This document shows positions 1 to 10,659 of a DNA stretch of 64,000 nt, in pieces. The notes under the pieces are model-generated. The model ran no database searches. It was not told where the DNA came from and worked only from the letters and a program-made list of their open reading frames with translations. Where the stretch lies: the NCBI RefSeq assembly GCF_018687715.1, contig NC_056757.1, forward strand, positions 4,377,501-4,441,500, written 5' to 3'. This DNA comes from Carya illinoinensis. Lineage: Eukaryota; Streptophyta; Magnoliopsida; Fagales; Juglandaceae. The first letter of the stretch is position 1; each line of letters begins with the position of its first letter. A program made the translations under genes and the position numbers.

Positions 1-142
1 GTTGTTAAATTTTTTATTATTCACTTTCGTTAATCTATTTCAAAGTCATCTCTACATATCAGTTCATTTTAGTCCTCCCTTTACAGTTTCTTGTGTCTAT
101 CTATGAAATCTAAAGTTTGAAACTTTGAGTCACGTTGACATT

Positions 143-158
143 AGGATTCTTGCTTTCT
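143..158. repeat. Left target-site duplication of the retroposon
   Basis: This 16-bp sequence is repeated exactly at 1440-1455. The two copies bracket the poly(T)-containing insertion and define its borders. The bases beyond them (T at 142 against G at 1439, and poly(T) against GAATCT) do not match. Confidence 0.9.
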
Positions 159-1439
159 TTTTTTTTTTTTTTTTTTTTTTTAAAAATAGACATTAATTTC
201 ATTCACTGAAATCGAAGTTACATCTGTGACTAATCAATACAGGACAATCCATATTATCAGCCAAAACTACTCGACTGTTAGGGGCTCCCCCGCCAACAAA
301 TTTTTTTGTGACGGACATTATCTAAACTTCTACACCTCCTCTTCTGATAGCAGTCAAAAGAGAAAGCACTCTGTCTAAGTAGAGATAAAACGACCTTTCT
401 TCCAAAGAAGAGAGGTACACCCAAGCTCCATCCTCCCAAAGAGGAGTACAACCACACTCTCTCCTCCCAAGAAGGAAGGAAGAGTACTATCGCCTACCTT
501 CCTTCAAAAGAGGAGTAGGACAAATACCCATCTTCCTCTAAAAGAGGAAATGGGACACTAGTCTATTTTTTTATTTTTTATAAAAGCTAAAACAAACCAA
601 TAAAAGAAAATACAAAAACACAAAAAAATGGACTAGTCTAAAAAAACTAAAGGCCCAGCTTGCACGTGGGGGCCCAACTCGTTAGGGTTCATCTCTTCCA
701 TCTGCTGCCGCCGCCCGTCTTCATCACTGAAGATTCACCATTTGCGCAGGAAACCAACCAAAAGTACCAAACAAACCACTGCTCTCATGATAGAAGTTTT
801 CAGGTCAGCCCACGCCGCATCCTCCACGCCACACCCTAATGAGTTTCTGCTCAGTTGCGCCCCGGTACTCTGGTCGGCCCTCGCTTCCGCACCTCTCACA
901 TACCTTTCCCTCGATCCTGCAGCACCAAAACCACTCCAGCGGCTGACCACCACGGGAGCAGCCCTCAGTGATACAAACCCAACCTACGCCACCCCTGTTT
1001 TAAGCCAAAAAACAGAGCAACTGCCAACCATCTAACCACCCCCACAACGGGTTGCACGTCCGCGAAAGACCACCCTAAAAGACTAGTGCCAGCGCTCTGC
1101 CACTCACCTCAAAAGACCATATGTCAATCCGACCACCGAGTCCTCTCTGCCATAGGTCACCATAAACATCCGGAAAGGGGTGAAACCTAGGGCTTGGCCA
1201 CAGCGCTTGAGTCACGGGGATACAGCTCCTCCTTCAGCCTTCACCCGAGAGCTTATTCAACACCAAAACAAGATTTTTAGACCAAATCTAAACTAAAAAA
1301 CCATATAAAAGGAAAAGAAAAAAGGGAGGGGGGAAGGAAGGTGGATGGAGCCGAAGCCCCCATCCCCCCTGCCCCCAGACTCGTTATTGGTTTTACTGGG
1401 TTTCTAAAAAGAAGCTAGAGGTTCTCTCTCTAGCGGCTG
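159..1439 (-). mobile_element. Non-autonomous LINE-like retroposon with poly(A) tail
   Basis: The element is flanked by a perfect 16-bp duplication, AGGATTCTTGCTTTCT, at 143-158 and 1440-1455. A run of T at 158-181 is the poly(A) tail of an element read on the reverse strand. Its 5' end is therefore near 1439 and starts CAGCCGCTAGAGAGAGAACC. The 3' end just before the tail reads AATGAAATTAATGTC, similar in style to plant L1 tails. Long duplication, A tail and variable length are the hallmarks of target-primed reverse transcription. No reverse transcriptase or endonuclease reading frame is present in 1.28 kb, so it must have been mobilised in trans. Short open frames near 735-1035 on both strands have no recognisable domain. 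It could be a large SINE-like or internally deleted LINE family. The insertion call is firm; the family name is not. Confidence 0.85.
390..552 (-). repeat. Degenerate tandem mini-hairpin repeats inside the retroposon
   Basis: Five degenerate units of about 32-36 bp follow one another. Each contains a small inverted repeat of the form TCCTC-TTTT-GAGGA (reverse strand) followed by a spacer ending near GTAC. Examples on the plus strand are CTCCCAAAGAGGAGTAC and CTTCAAAAGAGGAGTAG. They lie in the 3' third of the element. No function can be read from them. Confidence 0.6.
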
Positions 1440-1967
1440 AGGATTCTTGCTTTCTGAATCTGACAATTTTGATTTAGGAAAGTATTGACAAGCTCTTAAG
1501 GTGGGCGCACACAAAGTTTACCAAATATTGCATGGGTCGTTGAATTCGGTTAAACTTTTGTGGGAGTCAGAAATTGTGGATCATGGGTACTGGGTACATA
1601 CAAACCCCTACCCAACTTGATTACGTAGTTCCAATACTCCATGACCATTTTCCTTTTAACTCTATTTTTTTTTGTTGTTTGTGCGCATAACTCTCACGCG
1701 CCGCTTCTTTCTATGAAGATTGGAGGCTTTGTTATAAAATTACAACGGTCAAGTCTATTATCTTCGATACGTTCGGCAGCCTAATGCTAGCCAATTCTAT
1801 CTCCTTATTGTCCATTCTTTCCCACGCAATACCAATAGGGATCTTCGAATTTCGAAACTAGGTTGCACAGATTTTCCTTGGTTACACCCACTTTTCAGTA
1901 GTTTTAGTAGAATCATCTTGCATGATTCCTAAATTCGCCATCTAACTATATTTTGAATGGTCTCTTA

Positions 1968-2287
1968 GTGCTCATTTGATTGTTAGACTTAACGGAACTT
2001 AACTCAGTTTAATCTAATTTTAAATTGAGTCTAATATTCAAATATCTAACTCTTAAATTATTAAACTCATCTTAACTTAAAGTCTCTTTAAGTTATACCT
2101 ATTTAACTCAATACCTATTTATACGTAAGATTCACAACATTTTCAACTTTTCATAAATATTTTTAAATTTATTTTAATATCTAAGCACATCTAAACTCAT
2201 TTTAAATGGCTTCACATATCTCACTCTACCAACTTAACTCACTATTATTCATAAAAAATAATTAAACTCAACATCTAAACACAGTCT
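1968..2287. mobile_element. MITE of a common plant family (degenerate)
   Basis: The block opens with GTGCTCATTTGATTGTTAGA and closes with AACATCTAAACACAGTCTTA. The reverse complement of the closing end partly matches the opening (TGTTTAGATGTT against CATTTGATTGTT). The interior is rich in AACTCA and TTAACTC motifs with no coding capacity. Related sequence recurs at about 20930-21070. Ends are approximate. Confidence 0.5.
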
Positions 2288-2795
2288 TATTATAAACATG
2301 ATGACACTTTAGTAAATATGTGTGGCTTGAAATCTCCGTAGTCCGTTGGATCCTCCCAACCTAGCCTTTTAAGACTGTTCATTCGAGTTGAAAACCAGAT
2401 TGAGCTACCCCGGTCTACCCGCACATAAAATTTTTGATATTTAAACAAGCAAGATCTGTTTATGGATCTATCTAGTCATAGCCACTAATTAGCATATATA
2501 GAACTTGTAGGACCAGCTTCTAGTACTCCATCGCTTTTTATGTTAGGGTTTCAAAACTTATAATTTCCGAAACTAATTGAGTCCGAATGTTTTATAAAAA
2601 TTCCATTTTTCAAAATTAATTAATTCACCTATTCATTTGCCTTGGTCTTCGTGAAAAATACACACATAAAAGTGAAACGATTTTTTAATAAAAAATAATT
2701 TTAATAATACTATGTAGTTATTTGAAACTTTAATAAAACAAAACTTTGAATAATAGTATTTAGTTATTTGAAACTTACCGTTTAGATGAACTTTA

Positions 2796-3028
2796 TGAAT
2801 ATGTGGCACCACCATATAATACCACTTGATTTATTAAAAAAATTTAAAAATATAAACACAAAAGGAGCAGAGAGAATCTAGAATTTCAATCTTACTCTTT
2901 TTAAATTTTTGAACACATTTTTTATTTAAATATTTTATTTTTTAATAAACTATATGACTTTACGTTAAATATATTTTTGTATTCTTTTTAATAAATTACG
3001 TAACATTATGTGGTGGTGCCAAGTTAAC
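2796..3028. mobile_element. Short inverted-repeat element
   Basis: TGTGGCACCACCATATAAT near 2801 is matched in inverted orientation by ATTATGTGGTGGTGCCA near 3006. The interior is very AT-rich and non-coding. This looks like a small MITE or a remnant of one. I did not find a clear target duplication. Confidence 0.35.
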
Positions 3029-4723
3029 ATTTTGTGCCAACTTTTAAAACCTAATCATTGATATTCAATAATCCTAAAATTCTTATTCTATCCACATACT
3101 TTCACAAAATTTGGTTAAAACCCATATGAAGATTTTACTCAAAAGTTTTAAAAGATTATAGAAATAATCAATTATTTTCTTCGAGAGCCCTTCCTCTCAT
3201 GCAAGCATGCATATACGACCATTAATACACCAACGTATAACAAAGGGATGGAAAAAAGAAGTTCAATTCAAACTTTAATTCCCTATTAAATAAGTAGTAC
3301 TTGACCAATGAAGAGTTGACTACTTCTATATTTCCTGTTATTTATACATAAATATTTATTTATTTATTTTCTTTTTAGCTGTCCGGGAAATTTTTTCGAG
3401 CAATTAAATTTGACCAAATAAAAAAACATTTAAAAAAAATTAGAAATTCCTATATATTTCAGAGAATGTTAAACCAAAATCAAGAATAAAAAATAAAAAA
3501 TATTATGAAATGGAATGTTAAATATCATTCTTCTCCCTGATAACGAACAATTCACAAGTGGGTTAGTGATATATATAGTCCATTAATTTCTGAAGGAAGG
3601 AAGCTGGCTTTTCTTGTTTGATCCACCAACTAGTTCAAATTAATTAATTAAAAAAGGTTATTTCTGCTAAATTAACAAAATAATCATCCGTAATAAGTAA
3701 GAATTTTTAATAAAATTAGAATAAAATTATTATGTGGGTGGCTTTCGGTTCTTCTAAAGCATGCGGGAGTTACTAATTTTTTAGGTAAATGTCACTATGT
3801 ATGCCCCTCAGTTGTCAATTTCAGTTAGCATATAATTCATGGAAAATGCTAAGTTGTCTTATGTTTCTGTCTTCTCATTTACATAGTGTATTTTATTCTA
3901 TTTTTTATTTTATTTAATGATTAAAAAATTAATTATTAATAAATTTATAATTTTTTAAAAATATTTAAAGATGTTTAAAAAAATAATAAAAAATATATAT
4001 ATTTACACTAAAGAGTCAAAGACACACTTATCGATTCACGTTAGGCGGCCTAGTAGCAGGCCATGCATTTGTTATTATCCTAGACATAATAAACTATATA
4101 GCATTTTAATTTATGACTTTACCTTCCTGAAACTGGATTTTGATGGGTACACCGTCTGGATGCAGTTTATAAGCTAGAAAATCAATCAATCCCTGTCATT
4201 TTGTAATCTCTTATCAATCCTTATTAATTACTGCTATTAGTGGCTGACAATTTCTGAATGACAAGGCACAGTGTAATTACTAATTAGGACTTCGGTTTGT
4301 AATTAAAAAAAATAAATGTTATATATACACTACTCTTATTTTTATTTTTCTATATTAATCTTAAATTGTAAAAGTGATCAGTGGGTAGATTTAATTATAA
4401 AATTGCTTGGATATTATTTGTGATGGATTTTTATATTTTGTTAATAGAAGTTTATATGATTTGTACAAGTACTAAATTTACATTGGCTTGTTTATTTAAA
4501 ACTTGTACATAACATTACTTATATATAAATAGTTAAATAAAAATATTGAAAAGGTTTTTTAATACTTAATATGTTTAGATTAAATTTAGATTTTTTTAAA
4601 TAATAAAATAAAATGATTACTGAAATACAAATGACTTAGATGAATAGTGAGAGTGGGTTGTCGGTGGATCTAGCTACAGCATAGGGTTGTATAGATTTCT
4701 GAAATTTCTGATTCCGGCCGACA

Positions 4724-4850
4724 TCCGCTCCGACTCCGACTATATTGAAGTCGGAGTTTCGAAAATAGGAATAGATTTGGCAAGTTGAGCGGAACTCAGA
4801 GTTGGAGTCAGAGTCAGAGTCGGAGTCGGAGTCATGGCTCCGAACTCCGA
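4724..4850. repeat. hAT 1 left subterminal GGAGTC/GACTCC repeats
   Basis: Short runs such as GGAGTCAGAGTCAGAGTC and GTCGGAGTCGGAGTCATGG recur, together with the inverse GACTCCGAC. Matching motifs (GAGTCGGAGTCCG) lie at the other end near 9610. In hAT elements such subterminal repeats bind the transposase; that role here is inferred. Confidence 0.7.
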
Positions 4851-4923
4851 TTTATTTTTAATAATTTACACAGATGTCGTTTTGCATCTGTGTTTAATGT
4901 TTATTTTATTTCTTTATTGTCTT

Positions 4924-4962
4924 AAACGACGCCGTTCCAATTAAATAGGAACGACGTCGTTT
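4924..4962. promoter_or_regulatory. Dyad upstream of hAT 1 leader exon
   Basis: AAACGACGCCGTTCC (4924-4938) pairs with GGAACGACGTCGTTT (4948-4962) with one mismatch in 15. It lies directly upstream of the inferred leader exon. A similar AACG/CGTT dyad lies upstream of the leader exon of hAT 2. A promoter role is inferred from position only. Confidence 0.45.
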
Positions 4963-4979
4963 TGCTCCGTGATGACCAA

Positions 4980-5201
4980 ACCGCTTGAGCCCTTTCTTCT
5001 TCCATCAGTCTCGAACCACTCACAGACCAGTCAATCACAGTCTCACGGTCTCACCTCACTCTCTTCATCTCTCGCACACACCGTCGCAGACTCGCATGGC
5101 GCATGGCGTACCGTCGCAGACTTGCACGCCTAACAGCCCAAACAACCACCAGGTTGTCGTCGTCACGCTGCCGTGTTCACAGTTCATGCCGCCATCAACC
5201 G
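4980..5201 (+). other. Probable non-coding leader exon of hAT 1
   Basis: The stretch is C- and T-rich, unlike the AT-rich surroundings, and ends at a strong donor, ACCG|GTAAGTTTTG. The transposase start lies about 1.6 kb downstream. Non-coding first exons followed by a long intron are usual in plant hAT transcripts. An open frame here (about 107 codons) has no recognisable domain and I do not call it a gene. Confidence 0.5.
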
Positions 5202-6805
5202 GTAAGTTTTGGGATTTAAATTCATGCCCTTTAGTAGAGATTGTGGATTTATATTCTATGAATCTGTATAACTATATGGCTATTGATCTTGGATTGTGTA
5301 GATTGTAGGAAATTAGGAATATGTTTTTGTATCATGGTGTAAATATGTGATAAATTTTATCATGGTATTTGTGGTTGGATAGTGAATGGAATATGTTTGT
5401 GAAAATGTCCCTGAGAAAAAACCAATGATTCTTCCATACGGAATCACTTCGAACAAGGCTTAAATCTATATTAGATCTATGTTATTTCTAAAGACCAATT
5501 AAAGAACTAATCAAAATCATAATTAGAGCTTATTCAAATCATATTTATAAACCACACGACTTTCTTCTCACAACTACTAATATGAAATTTCATATACCTT
5601 TAATTTCTAAATTCAATCCAGGGTTATTTAGCTTTTGTTTCAAAACTAATTTCTTAAACAAAAACCAATTTTGACTTGTTTATATTCTTTCTCTTAAAAT
5701 CTATCTCTCTGTCAACATTACCAAACAAAATATTTATATATGATATATATACGTAGAAACACATACATATGAGGCGTTTGCATAAATATATGTAATTATT
5801 AATTTTCAGCATAAATCAAATATTGCTGGATCGATATGGCCACATCAACTTTATATATTTATATATCATATATAACACACATACATGTATGTGTGTTAAT
5901 TAATAGGCCAAACTTTATATATTGTACATATGCAATCTATACATACACACAAACTCTATGGAAATGACCGTGGCATTTATATATATATATATATAGTTAA
6001 TTACTTATTCACAAGAATCACAACTATTTAAAATAATGGTAAAACTTGCTAGCTAGGGTTTGGACTTTGAGGTACTGAAACCCCAGAAAGAAATTATTAC
6101 TTATTTTTTCAGATTTCAACGTATTAGGGGTGGGGAAGCTGCTTCTATGCTGGTTGTTGGTTTTCGTAGTTTCAGAGTACTAGATTCGAAGCAATCCGCC
6201 CTTGATCTGTGCTTCGTAACGCTCTTCTCCACGTGGTATACATAATTATTTATAGTATACATTTACAACATTAATAAATGGGATAGTAATAGAATAATAA
6301 ATGAAGACTACTTCTATTCTCATGTGGAATTGAATTCAATTTATACAAAGGACTTAAATACTCTCCGCGCGCGGCTAGCTTCTGATAAAGGCACAATTAG
6401 GAACTAACTTTCGATTGGTTTGATAATCGAGCAATTAATTCCCTCTTCAAGATATATAAACACGCAAGTAAGAAATATCATCATACTGTGCATGATGATC
6501 TCACTTTTCCAACAAAACTTCCTATATATATATTTTCCCTTAACTCATTTCTTTTTGAAGTCTTGGCTACGTAACACTTTGTTTGAATTATATTAGATAA
6601 CTGGAAGGGTCCTCACGGCCCTACTTTTGGACCATATATAATTATTCAATATTAGTTATTTGTTTAAAGAAACCAACAACTTACATTTAATTAAGAGCAT
6701 ATACCTGCTCTAATTTTATTTTATTTACAGTATTTATATTTTTTATTTTAACAACTAACTTCTTGCTTTTAATTTAATTTTTCAAGTTCTTTGATTTCAA
6801 AAAGT
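5202..6805. other. Long first intron of hAT 1
   Basis: The sequence is AT-rich with several TA tracts (for example 5977-5994) and holds a 26-bp perfect palindrome at 5873-5898. I see no coding sequence in it. Confidence 0.45.
5873..5898. repeat. 26-bp perfect palindrome
   Basis: The half-site TAACACACATACA is followed immediately by its exact reverse complement, TGTATGTGTGTTA, with no spacer. It lies in the first intron of hAT 1 in TA-rich sequence. It may simply be microsatellite-derived (CA and TA repeats meeting). Confidence 0.8.
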
Positions 6806-9063
6806 ATGGATTCTACTACTAGTGAAATTAGAGATTGTGGAGACAAGGCCAGTGCTCCTACACCTGTGGGGGCTTCCACCCCGACGACGACGTGTACTTC
6901 CACCCCCTAGAGCCCCATCTAGGGCTGCATCTAGACCAGCATCTAGAGTAGCTACTTTCTATGCATCCAATCGACTCCCAGTAGATATAGAAGGAGAAGA
7001 TGAAGATATTTTCAATGAAGAGGAGGAGATGACAGATGTGCCCATTGAGAATGATCGACCACCACAGCCTTCTAAAAAATGGTCGTGGACGTGGGAACAT
7101 TTCACTAAAATTCCTGGTGATCGTGCGAACCCTCAAGCAAGATGTAACCATTGTGAGCAACTTTATGGTTGCCATTCGAAGAAACAAGGCACCAATGTAT
7201 TAATAGCACATCTTACTGGTTGCCAGCGGTATAAGATTGCGAAGGGATTGGCAGCCACTGGCACTGATCAAGCCAAGCTGAGTTATGAAACTTAAATGGC
7301 AACTGATGCCGGCGGATCACATGTTAAGAAGCTTATAATCCCTCAATATAGTGAGAAGATGTTGCGGGAATTACTTGCAGAGATGATCATTATTGATGAG
7401 ATGCATTTTACCACAGTTGACAAGAAAGGCTTCAACAAATTTGTGCGCTGTCTTGAGCCACGTTTTCCCATGCCTTCACGGTATATGGTTATGCGAGATT
7501 GTTTGAAGAGGCATTTGAAGGAAAAGACAGAAATGAAGGAGATGTTTTCTCAGACTGGCCAGAGAGTGTCATTCACTACTGATACATGGACGTCCATACA
7601 AAATGTGGGCTACATGTGTATCATAGCCCACTTTATTGACAGTGAGTGGACACTGCATAAACAGATAATTGGATTTAAAGAGATTGTTGATCACAAGGGT
7701 GCATCCATTGGTGCAATGATGGATGATTGTATTCAAGATTGAGGTATTAAAAAAGTCATTTGTATCACAGTTGACAATAGCAGTGCCAATGATACTACAA
7801 TTGAGTGGTTCAAGAGGAATATAACAGTAAAGGAAGATATCATTCATGGACACGAGTTTATACATGTCCTATGTTGTGCTCATATCATCAACCTCATTGT
7901 TTCAAAAGAGTTGAAGGAGGTTGATGATTCAATTACCAAAACCCGCAACATTGTGAGATATGTGAGGGCTTCCCTCCAAACGCTTGGCAAGTTTAAGGTA
8001 ATAGCATAACAGCTTTAGATTCCATATTCTGTCATGTTGTGCTTGGATGTTCAGACTCGATGGAACTCCATATATATGATATTGGCGGTGGCGCAGAAGT
8101 ACGAAAGAGCATTCCAGCGAATGGAGGTCGAGGATGGGGGTCTGAGGTATGCTTTGATGGAGTCTACTGGGGGGAGAAGGGGACTCGGTGCGCCGGATGT
8201 AGTTGATTGGGATCGTGTGAAGTCTTTTGTTGATTTTTTGAAGTTGTTTTATGATAAAACTATGCGAATATCTGGATCCAAATATTATACTGCAAACTTG
8301 TACTTCGACGAGCTTTCGGGGATTCATGAACACTTGCAACAAAGTTATGCTAATAGTGAGGGATTGTTATTTGCTACGACTATGAAGATGAAATCAAAAT
8401 ATGAAAAATATTAAGGAGATATTGTGAAGATAAATAGATTATTACTTGTGGCTACAATCCTTGACCCTCGATATAAATTGAAAATTATACAATTTTTCTT
8501 TATTGACATCCTTGGGAAAGAGAAGGCTGAAGAGTTTATTAGAGAGTTGAGAAGGGATATTGATGACTTATATGACCACTACAACAATAATAGTCATCCT
8601 ACTCTAGCAAGTGGTAGCCGTAGCTCCTTACACCCGACCAACTCGACATCTTTTGGTGATTACACTGCTTCTACTGCAGCTCTTTCATCACCATTGTTGC
8701 AGTGATATCATCAAAGGCATGCATCGAGGAATATTATGCAGTGTAGATCTGAGGTTGAATGCTATTTGATGGAAGATGTCGAGGCACCTAGTGGTGCATT
8801 TCAGTTATTAACTTGGTGGAAGGTTCATTCTACCAAGTTTCCTATTCTTTCCTGAATAGCCCGAGATCTGTTAGCTATTTTTATCACTACGGTTGCCTCT
8901 GAGTTGACATTTAGCACTGGAGGTTGTGTGTTGGATGCTTATTAGAGTTCATTGTCAGCTTCAACTGTGGAGGCCCTCATTTGCACACAGAACTGACTAT
9001 GTGAAATGCCCATTGGAGTAGATATCATTGATCCCGAGAGCTATAGGCTTGAATCAGATAAAT
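6806..9063 (+). pseudogene. hAT transposase with BED zinc finger, multiple nonsense codons
   Basis: The likely start is ATG 6806 (MDSTTSEIRD). A frameshift near 6905 moves to the frame that holds the rest. In order come a BED finger (WEHF..., C-N-H-C at about 7140-7150, H and C near 7209-7220), the core with FTTDTWTS (about 7572) and ITVDNSSANDT, the LDVQTRWNS motif (about 8040), DPRYKL near 8463, and the C-terminal dimerisation block (LLTWWKVHSTKFPIL, VASELTFSTGG). After 6905 everything is in one frame but stops interrupt at 7293, 7740, 8007, 8016, 8412, 8703, 8853, 8943 and 8994. Several replace expected Trp (TGG to TGA at 7740 and 8994), Arg (CGA to TGA at 8853) or Gln. The layout is that of the Ac-like ZBED/RICESLEEPER group. 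It cannot make an active enzyme without readthrough. Confidence 0.88.
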
Positions 9064-9672
9064 TTATAGTTTATATGTTTTTAAATGATAATTTAAATAT
9101 TTGTAATGTTTTAATTATTCAGTTTCTAATTTTTATGATTTTGTATACCTACTTGTGAACCTTAGCATAGTTGCAGATGAGTGATAATTGCAAATGAATT
9201 ACAAGTTACATGGATGAAGAGTTGTATTCATGTGTTGTAGTGATGCTATTCAGGTGCTAGATTAGTATTTTTAAATCATTTATAAAATTATTGACCATTT
9301 CATAATTCATACTATATTTTTTTTTTAAATATTTTCATATGTATTATTTTGCAGATAAAACATTATTAGAACGAATGCCAAATGGTAGTGGCTATTGGCT
9401 TCAACTTCAAGAATTAAGACTTTTTTCCTTTCTTGATGTTCAAGAATCAATATTTTGTCAATGTTCAATTACTAATTGACTACTCTTTGGTTGTGTAATA
9501 TATGACTGTTTAATCAATTTCATTTGTATTTATATTATTTAGGTAATTGGGCCTTGGACTGCACATGGACCTTCGGAGGTAGGCCTTCGGAGTCGAAATT
9601 CCGAACTCCAATTAGAGTCGGAGTCCGAAATTTTTTTCCTCTGACTCTTGTCATAGTCGGAGCCCACCCCTA
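9064..9672. other. 3' part and right terminus of hAT 1
   Basis: AT-rich untranslated sequence up to about 9570 is followed by the right subterminal region with GACTCC-type repeats and the terminus CCCACCCCTA. No gene is seen. Confidence 0.6.
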
Positions 9673-9680
9673 CTAAAACA

Positions 9681-10180
9681 AACACAGATTTTTTCGGCAA
9701 CCGTCGTCGCCATAAAAACTCTTTCCTCACCGCAGTTATATCTTTTCTTGCAAAAATTATTAGTCGAACTTTTTACCGTGAGTTTGTTACTTACGGGGCA
9801 GTACACTCGAGCGATACAGCTCGGGCAACATGGCAGCATTTTCCAAATGTTTTATACATGGGCTTGATGGTAGAATTTTTCTTTTATAAACTTGTCCAAG
9901 CTGCATGTAAGCCTCTCAAACGCCACATCGTCTCAGTGTCATGATCACATCCTATACGCATGATTATATTCCAACTGTAGCAATTATAACGGGATATTGC
10001 CGCGTTTAATATTATATTAGTTGGTTGGGAAAATATGTAGCTAGCTGAACATAAAGAAAGATGTACTGTTCTTTGCGTTCTACAATCTTTGATGTAGTCA
10101 GCATTTAGCTAGGATGGTCAATTCTTTATCATTTTTTATTTTATTTTATTTATAAATTAATTTTCTTTATGCTTAATCAA

Positions 10181-10218
<38 letters not shown>

Positions 10219-10519
10219 AAAATACAGCTTATATATGTATTCGATCCCAAGCTCATCCATAGCCTGAAATTCTTCTAATTTATTATCATACGGAGAATTA
10301 ATGCCATATGCGCATTAGATAAATGCTGACTTTCTAGAAAACGTTTTGAGTTTTAGCAATGATATATGCATGGCCGCTAGCTAGCTGGATTCAGCTTTGA
10401 TAGGGCTTGTTTAAATTTTCCTTCATATTTCGGTGGCATAATCATGTATTATAATAGAGTTTCCTGCCTTGTTCAATTGAACAGAACCAGAACCACTATG
10501 CATTCTCGATCGTACCCAT
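9681..10519. other. Intergenic region upstream of the first GH5 gene
   Basis: Mostly unassigned AT-rich DNA, with a TA microsatellite at about 10186-10211. No open frame here resembles a protein I recognise. Confidence 0.5.
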
Positions 10520-10611
10520 GATAATCAATAATATCCACAACGAATATTCAACTCCAAACTGGTCAAAGTTTCTGGATCTTGACTCTGCCATGCATGCACT
10601 TGTCAATCCTT

Positions 10612-10622
10612 ATTATATATAT
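10612..10622 (+). promoter_or_regulatory. Possible TATA region of first GH5 gene
   Basis: ATTATATATATG lies about 40-50 bp upstream of the ATG at 10660, at the place where the duplicated gene has TATAAATA. The surrounding promoter segment is shared by the two copies. Confidence 0.4.
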
Positions 10623-10659
10623 GATGATATACTCGAAGGGGATCGATAACAAGAAACAA

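Larger units (their letters stand above)
1456..4673. other. AT-rich intergenic DNA with MITE remnants
   Basis: I see no credible gene here. The longest open frames (60-68 codons near 2633 and 3971) are AT-rich and resemble no protein I recognise. Two MITE-like blocks are listed separately. The rest is unassigned AT-rich sequence. Confidence 0.6.
4682..9672 (+). mobile_element. hAT transposon 1 (decayed)
   Basis: The left end begins TAGGGTTGTATAG and the right end closes CCCACCCCTA, whose reverse complement is TAGGGGTGGG, so the termini follow the hAT form TAGGGNTG. The flanking 8-mers CTACAGCA (4674-4681) and CTAAAACA (9673-9680) agree at 6 of 8 positions, as expected for an old 8-bp hAT duplication. 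Both subterminal regions carry reiterated GGAGTC/GACTCC hexamers (about 4724-4850 and 9577-9662). Inside are a non-coding leader exon with a good donor site at 5202, a long intron, and a BED-finger transposase gene in the same orientation. Element length is about 5 kb. The transposase carries at least nine in-frame stops, so the element is not autonomous. Confidence 0.85.

Noticed and set aside
735..1035. Overlapping open frames on both strands with GC-rich codons
   Set aside because: They lie inside the LINE-like insertion, overlap each other antisense and contain no recognisable domain.
4985..5308. Open frame of 107 codons with Ser/Pro/His-rich start
   Set aside because: It spans the inferred leader exon and runs through its donor site. 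The composition reflects a pyrimidine-rich leader, not a protein.
10579..10659. Upstream ATG extending GH5 copy A by 27 residues
   Set aside because: The extension overlaps the TATA-like region, has no counterpart in copy B, and would precede a good signal peptide that begins at 10660.
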